Source: Paracoccaceae bacterium (GTDB taxonomy: Bacteria; Pseudomonadota; Alphaproteobacteria; Rhodobacterales; Rhodobacteraceae). Taken from it: a stretch of 9,999 nt of DNA. The notes below the pieces were generated by a model. It had not been told where the DNA came from, ran no database searches, and was given only the letters and a program-made list of their open reading frames with translations. Of this stretch, positions 6,266 through 9,999 are shown piece after piece (the first letter of the stretch is position 1; each line of letters begins with the position of its first letter). Location: positions 1 to 9,999 of the forward strand of contig DOOI01000182.1 of the NCBI GenBank assembly GCA_003512825.1, given 5' to 3'. A program made the position numbers and the translations under genes.

Positions 6266-6541
6266 ATGCGTATTACCTGCCCGATCTGTGGCACCCGCGA
6301 CCGCCGCGAATTCTACTATCAAGGGGCCGCATTGGCGCTTGAGCGTCCCGCGCCCGACGCCAGCCCCGAGACTTGGAACGACTATATCCACCTGCGCGAA
6401 AACCCGGCTGGCCTGACCCGCGACCTCTGGCAACACGAGGGCGGATGCGGTGCTTGGGTTGTTGTAACGCGCAACACCGTCAGCCACGAAATCCTTGCCA
6501 CGGCTTTGGCGTCAGAAGTGAAGAAGGGGGCGGCCAAATGA
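6266..6541 (+). CDS. soxD: Sarcosine oxidase, delta subunit
   Basis: The product is a 91-residue zinc-binding subunit of heterotetrameric sarcosine oxidase, the usual size for SoxD. The zinc ligands known from the Stenotrophomonas enzyme structure (two Cys near the N-terminus and a His-x3-Cys) are present as Cys5 and Cys8 in CPICG and His57 and Cys61 in HEGGC. RREFYYQGAA and the RDLWQHEGGCGAW region are SoxD hallmarks. The subunit is structural and packs against the others, with no chemistry of its own known. AGGGAG at 6253-6258 lies 7 nt before the ATG. It starts 22 nt after soxB, and its TGA overlaps the soxA ATG (ATGA). Confidence 0.96.
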   Translation: MRITCPICGTRDRREFYYQGAALALERPAPDASPETWNDYIHLRENPAGLTRDLWQHEGGCGAWVVVTRNTVSHEILATALASEVKKGAAK

Positions 6542-9459
6542 GGCTTCCAAACGGCGGACAAATAGACCGCAGCCGCAAACTGAGTTTCACATTCGACGGT
6601 CAACGGTTCGAAGGGCACCCCGGTGACACGCTGGCCTCTGCGCTGCTGGCGAATGATCAGATATTGATGGCGCGCTCGTTCAAATATCACCGCCCGCGCG
6701 GCGCTCTGACCGCCGGAAGCGAGGAGCCAAACGCGCTTGTCACTCTTGGGCGCGGTGCCCGCCAAGAGCCAAACGCCCGCGCCACCACTGTGGAGCTGGT
6801 CGAAGGCTTGGAGGCACGGGGCCAAAATGCCTGGCCTTCGGTCCGCTTTGACGTCTTGGGCATGAACGACCTCTTCGCGCCCTTCTTTGGTGCTGGCTTC
6901 TATTACAAGACCTTCATGTGGCCGCGCGCCTTCTGGGAAAAGCTCTACGAGCCCGCAATCCGCCGCGCCGCAGGCTTGGGCGCATTGTCGGGCGAGCACA
7001 ACACCGACGCCTACGAAAAAGTGCAGGCCTTTTGTGATCTCTTGATCATTGGCGCTGGGCCGACGGGGCTGATGGCCGCCCTGACGGCGGCGCGCGCCGG
7101 TGCACAGGTGATCTTATGCGACGAAGATGTGAAAATGGGCGGGCGTCTGAACGCTGAAACATTTGAAATCGCAGGGATGTCGGGGAAAAAATGGGCCGCC
7201 TCCGTCGTGACCGAACTCGATAGCCTGCCCAATGTGCGGCTGATGACGCGGACGGCGGTGGTCGGCGCCTATGATAATGGCACCTTTGGTGCGCTCGAAC
7301 GCCTGCCGCATGAGGCCATCGCGCGCGGCGCCCCCCGCGAAGCGTTTTGGCGCATCGTCGCCAAACGCGCCCTGTTATGTGCAGGCGCCATTGAGCGCCC
7401 CATCGCGTTTCGCAATAACGACCGCCCCGGCATCATGACCGCAGGCGCGGTGCGCGCCTATGTCAATCGCTGGGCTGTGGCGCCGGGGACGCAAGTGGCG
7501 GTTTTTGGCAATAACGACGACGCCCACCGCACCGCGGCCGACCTTCTTGCTGCGGGTGTGCATGTCTCCGCTCTGATTGATGCCCGGCCCGACGCCAAGA
7601 CGACGCTGCCGATCCGCCTCTTCGCAGGCGCGCAGGTGATGGATGCCGCCGGGCGCAAACACCTTGAATCGATCACTATCCGCACCTCCAAAGGCGAAGA
7701 GCGCCTGCAAGCGGATTGCTTGGCAATGTCCGGGGGCTGGAACCCCACTGTTCACCTCACCTGCCATATGAATGGTCGCCCGACATGGCGCGATGACATC
7801 GCCTCTTTCGTGCCAACGCCCGGCTCTGTGCCGGGGATGGACACCGCAGGGGCATGCAACGGGGCGTTTTCCACCCATGCCGCTCTGGCCGAGGGACAGG
7901 CCAAAGCCCTGAGCGCGCTGGCAGAGCTTGGGCTTGCGGCGCAAGCGGAAACTCTGCCCGAAGCCGAAGACGCGCCCTACCGTGTCATGCCGCTCTGGGC
8001 CGTTTCAGGCAAAGGCCGTGCGTGGCTCGACTTCCAAAACGACGTAACGGTCAAAGATGTGCAAATGGCCGCCAAGGAGAATTATCGCTCCGTCGAACAT
8101 ATGAAGCGCTATACCACCCAAGGCATGGCGCCAGATCAGGGCAAGAACTCCAACGTCGCAGCGCTGGCCGTGCTGGCAGATGCCACTGGGCGCGGTATTC
8201 CGCAAACCGGCACCACCACTTTCCGCCCGCCCTTTGTGCCTGTCTCCATCGCAGCACTGGGAGCAGGGGGGCAGGGGCCGGGCTTCGCTCCCGAGCGCTT
8301 CACCACCTCGCATCGGGCCAGCCTTGCGCGTAACGCGCCGATGATCGCCGCAGGCCAATGGTGGCGGCCGTCTTATTTCCCGCTACAGGGCGAGACACAC
8401 TGGCGTCAAAGCTGTGACCGTGAAGTGGGCTATGTCCGCAACGCCGTAGGCGTCTGCGACGTATCCACATTGGGCAAGATCGAATTGACCGGTCCAGACG
8501 TGCCCAAGCTGCTCGATTTCGTCTATACCAACACTTTCTCCACTTTGCCCGTGGGCCGCACCCGCTATGGCTTGATGCTGCGCGAAGATGGCCATGTGCT
8601 CGACGACGGCACCACAGCACGGCTCGAAGACGACCGCTGGGTGATGACCACGACCACGGCCGCGGCGGGCCAAGTGATGAAACATCTCGAATTCGTCACC
8701 CAAGCCCTGCATCCGGAATGGGACGTGTCCTTTATCTCCGTCACCGAGCACTGGGCGCAATTTTCTGTGGCGGGCCCCAAATCGCGCGACTTGCTTGACG
8801 AAATGATGGCCGAAGACCTGAGCGACTTCCCCTTCATGGGCTGTGCCCCTGTCACGCTGGCCGGGATCAAGGCGCGGCTTTTCCGCATTTCTTTTTCCGG
8901 CGAAATGGCCTTTGAGATTGCTGTGCCCTCGCGCTATGGTGCGGCGCTGTTTGATGCCCTCGTCGCCCGGGCTGAAACAATGCAGGGCGGGGCTTATGGC
9001 CTTGAGGCGCTCAATGTCTTGCGCGTCGAAAAAGGCTTCATCACCCATTCCGAAATTCATGGCCGCACCACTGCCTTTGACATCGGCATGGAGGGCATGG
9101 TCTCCAAAAAGAAGGACTGCATCGGCAAAACCGCTGCGGCCCGTCCGGGTCTTGTGGGGCCAGAGCGTGACCAACTCGTGGGCCTCAAGCCCGTCGGGGT
9201 CGTCAAGCAACTCACCGCAGGCGCGCATCTTTTTGAAAAAGAAGCAAAAGCCATTCGCGAAAATGATCAGGGCTATGTGACTTCGGTCGCCTTCTCGCCC
9301 ACACTGGGCCATTTCCTTGGCCTTGGCTTCTTGCGGAATGGCCGGGCGCGGCATGGCGAAACGATCCGATTGGTCGATCACCTGCGCGGTATCGAAACCC
9401 TGTGCGAAGTCTGCGACCCAGTGTTCTTTGACAAAGAAGGAGGGCGCGCCCGTGTCTGA
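6538..9459 (+). CDS. soxA: Sarcosine oxidase, alpha subunit
   Basis: This large 973-residue subunit of heterotetrameric sarcosine oxidase has full family length. Residues 15-100 resemble a ferredoxin-like domain without cluster cysteines. A dinucleotide-binding module starts at 168 (LLIIGAGPTG, GAGPTG at 172-177) and has a second nucleotide fold near 322 (VFGNND); in known structures this half holds a tightly bound NAD. From about 592 to 865 there is a GcvT-like aminomethyltransferase domain (LEALNVLRVEKGF at 822-834), then a GcvT C-terminal barrel (about 870-965, GYVTSVAFSPTLGHFLGLGF). The folate domain turns the imine made in SoxB into 5,10-methylene-THF plus glycine, or releases formaldehyde without folate. 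AAGGGGG at 6524-6530 sits 7 nt before the ATG, inside soxD; ATGA overlap with soxD suggests translational coupling. Longer in-frame starts inside soxD (from 6373) are rejected. Confidence 0.97.
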   Translation: MRLPNGGQIDRSRKLSFTFDGQRFEGHPGDTLASALLANDQILMARSFKYHRPRGALTAGSEEPNALVTLGRGARQEPNARATTVELVEGLEARGQNAWPSVRFDVLGMNDLFAPFFGAGFYYKTFMWPRAFWEKLYEPAIRRAAGLGALSGEHNTDAYEKVQAFCDLLIIGAGPTGLMAALTAARAGAQVILCDEDVKMGGRLNAETFEIAGMSGKKWAASVVTELDSLPNVRLMTRTAVVGAYDNGTFGALERLPHEAIARGAPREAFWRIVAKRALLCAGAIERPIAFRNNDRPGIMTAGAVRAYVNRWAVAPGTQVAVFGNNDDAHRTAADLLAAGVHVSALIDARPDAKTTLPIRLFAGAQVMDAAGRKHLESITIRTSKGEERLQADCLAMSGGWNPTVHLTCHMNGRPTWRDDIASFVPTPGSVPGMDTAGACNGAFSTHAALAEGQAKALSALAELGLAAQAETLPEAEDAPYRVMPLWAVSGKGRAWLDFQNDVTVKDVQMAAKENYRSVEHMKRYTTQGMAPDQGKNSNVAALAVLADATGRGIPQTGTTTFRPPFVPVSIAALGAGGQGPGFAPERFTTSHRASLARNAPMIAAGQWWRPSYFPLQGETHWRQSCDREVGYVRNAVGVCDVSTLGKIELTGPDVPKLLDFVYTNTFSTLPVGRTRYGLMLREDGHVLDDGTTARLEDDRWVMTTTTAAAGQVMKHLEFVTQALHPEWDVSFISVTEHWAQFSVAGPKSRDLLDEMMAEDLSDFPFMGCAPVTLAGIKARLFRISFSGEMAFEIAVPSRYGAALFDALVARAETMQGGAYGLEALNVLRVEKGFITHSEIHGRTTAFDIGMEGMVSKKKDCIGKTAAARPGLVGPERDQLVGLKPVGVVKQLTAGAHLFEKEAKAIRENDQGYVTSVAFSPTLGHFLGLGFLRNGRARHGETIRLVDHLRGIETLCEVCDPVFFDKEGGRARV

Positions 9460-9994
9460 TCTTTCCCTTGCCGCAACCTCCCCCTGCGCGGGGATGCTGC
9501 CTGCCCGCGCGGGTGCGCTGGCGCTTACCGAGGCTGAAGCCCGCCCAATCTGGGCCTTGGCCACGCCGCGCGATCCAAACTCGGCCCAAGCAGCCTTGAA
9601 ATCGCTTGCCTTGCACTGGCCCGCTGCGAATGCGCGCCACGTTGCGGGGGCGGCTGAAATCGCGTTTTTCGATCGCCAGCACTGCATTCTTATCGGGGCA
9701 GAGCCATCAGCGGCGCTGCAAAAAGCGCTGCGCGTAACCGATCAGTCAGATGCCTGGGCTGTGGTGCTACTGAGCGGGGCAGGGGCCACCGAAGCCCTCA
9801 CCCGCCTTTCCACCCTTGATCTGCACGCCATGCCAGACGGGGCTTGCGCGCGCAGTCCCCTTGGCCATATGGCTTGCCACTATACCCACCTAGGGGCGGA
9901 TCACTGGCGCTTGATGGTCTTCCGGTCGATGGCGGCCACGATGGTCCGCGAAGTGAAAGAAGCCATGCACCACATCGACGCCAGCCACGGCTGA
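9452..9994 (+). CDS. soxG: Sarcosine oxidase, gamma subunit
   Basis: The product has 180 residues and is the gamma subunit of heterotetrameric sarcosine oxidase, a diverged GcvT-like protein that packs with the alpha subunit and has no folate chemistry of its own. The C-terminal run HWRLMVFRSMAATMVREVKE and the middle segment VVLLSGAGATEALTRLSTLDLH are typical of SoxG. The start is a GTG at 9452 with AAGGAGG at 9436-9442, 9 nt upstream, inside soxA. It overlaps the soxA end by 8 nt in another frame, so coupled translation is likely. Earlier in-frame ATG codons (such as 9317) lie deep in soxA and are not used. The gene is complete, ending five bases before the window edge; genes often next in such operons (folate or glycine metabolism) would lie beyond. 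Confidence 0.94.
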   Translation: MSDLSLAATSPCAGMLPARAGALALTEAEARPIWALATPRDPNSAQAALKSLALHWPAANARHVAGAAEIAFFDRQHCILIGAEPSAALQKALRVTDQSDAWAVVLLSGAGATEALTRLSTLDLHAMPDGACARSPLGHMACHYTHLGADHWRLMVFRSMAATMVREVKEAMHHIDASHG

Positions 9995-9999
9995 TCTAT

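Noticed and set aside
4636..6294. Long open frame of 552 codons on the minus strand opposite soxB
   Set aside because: It lies exactly antisense to a clearly conserved gene. Its His- and Ala-rich product looks like a mirror of GC-rich codon use, and no ribosome site supports it.
8383..9687. Long open frame of 434 codons on the minus strand opposite soxA/soxG
   Set aside because: It is a shadow of the soxA reading frame with low-quality composition and no start signals.

Overview
The window looks like chromosomal DNA of a GC-rich alphaproteobacterium, most likely a Rhodobacterales/Roseobacter-group marine heterotroph. This is inferred from protein sequence style, GC-rich third codon positions and a textbook heterotetrameric sarcosine oxidase operon; no rRNA or other phylogenetic marker is present.

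Left part (1-1931): a gene cut by the left edge runs leftward from 334. Its 111 visible residues resemble, from memory, the N-terminal region of reductive-dehalogenase-like Fe-S/corrinoid proteins. About 125 bp of divergent spacer separates it from a rightward pair: an NAD(P)-dependent beta-hydroxyacid dehydrogenase of the 3-hydroxyisobutyrate dehydrogenase family (460-1404) and a small two-helix membrane protein of unknown function (1455-1931).

Middle part (1930-4568, leftward): a compact three-gene unit for Tad/Flp-pilus-type envelope proteins. Transcription order is a TadG-like protein with a von Willebrand A domain, then two TadE-like pseudopilin proteins. The genes overlap by 4 nt (ATGA) and 1 nt (TGATG) and end in a strong intrinsic terminator at 1930-1962. 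No ATPase, secretin, Flp pilin or prepilin peptidase gene is in the window, so this is an orphan or distal part of a Tad system. TadG carries an unusual stretch very rich in Tyr, Trp, Phe and Asn inside its VWA domain.

Right part (4569-9994): a 421-bp divergent spacer with two pairs of short direct repeats leads into soxB-soxD-soxA-soxG, all rightward and tightly packed (22-nt gap, 4-nt overlap, 8-nt overlap). The four products form heterotetrameric sarcosine oxidase, which demethylates sarcosine to glycine and passes the methyl carbon to tetrahydrofolate as 5,10-methylene-THF. This is the last step of choline/glycine betaine/dimethylglycine catabolism. The operon appears intact, with all the landmark motifs I could check.

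I found no tRNA, rRNA, CRISPR array, insertion sequence or phage gene. Most of the window is ordinary. The points most worth a second look are the partial gene at the left edge, the aromatic insert of the TadG-like protein, the divergent prepilin-type motifs of the two TadE-like proteins and the repeats upstream of soxB.
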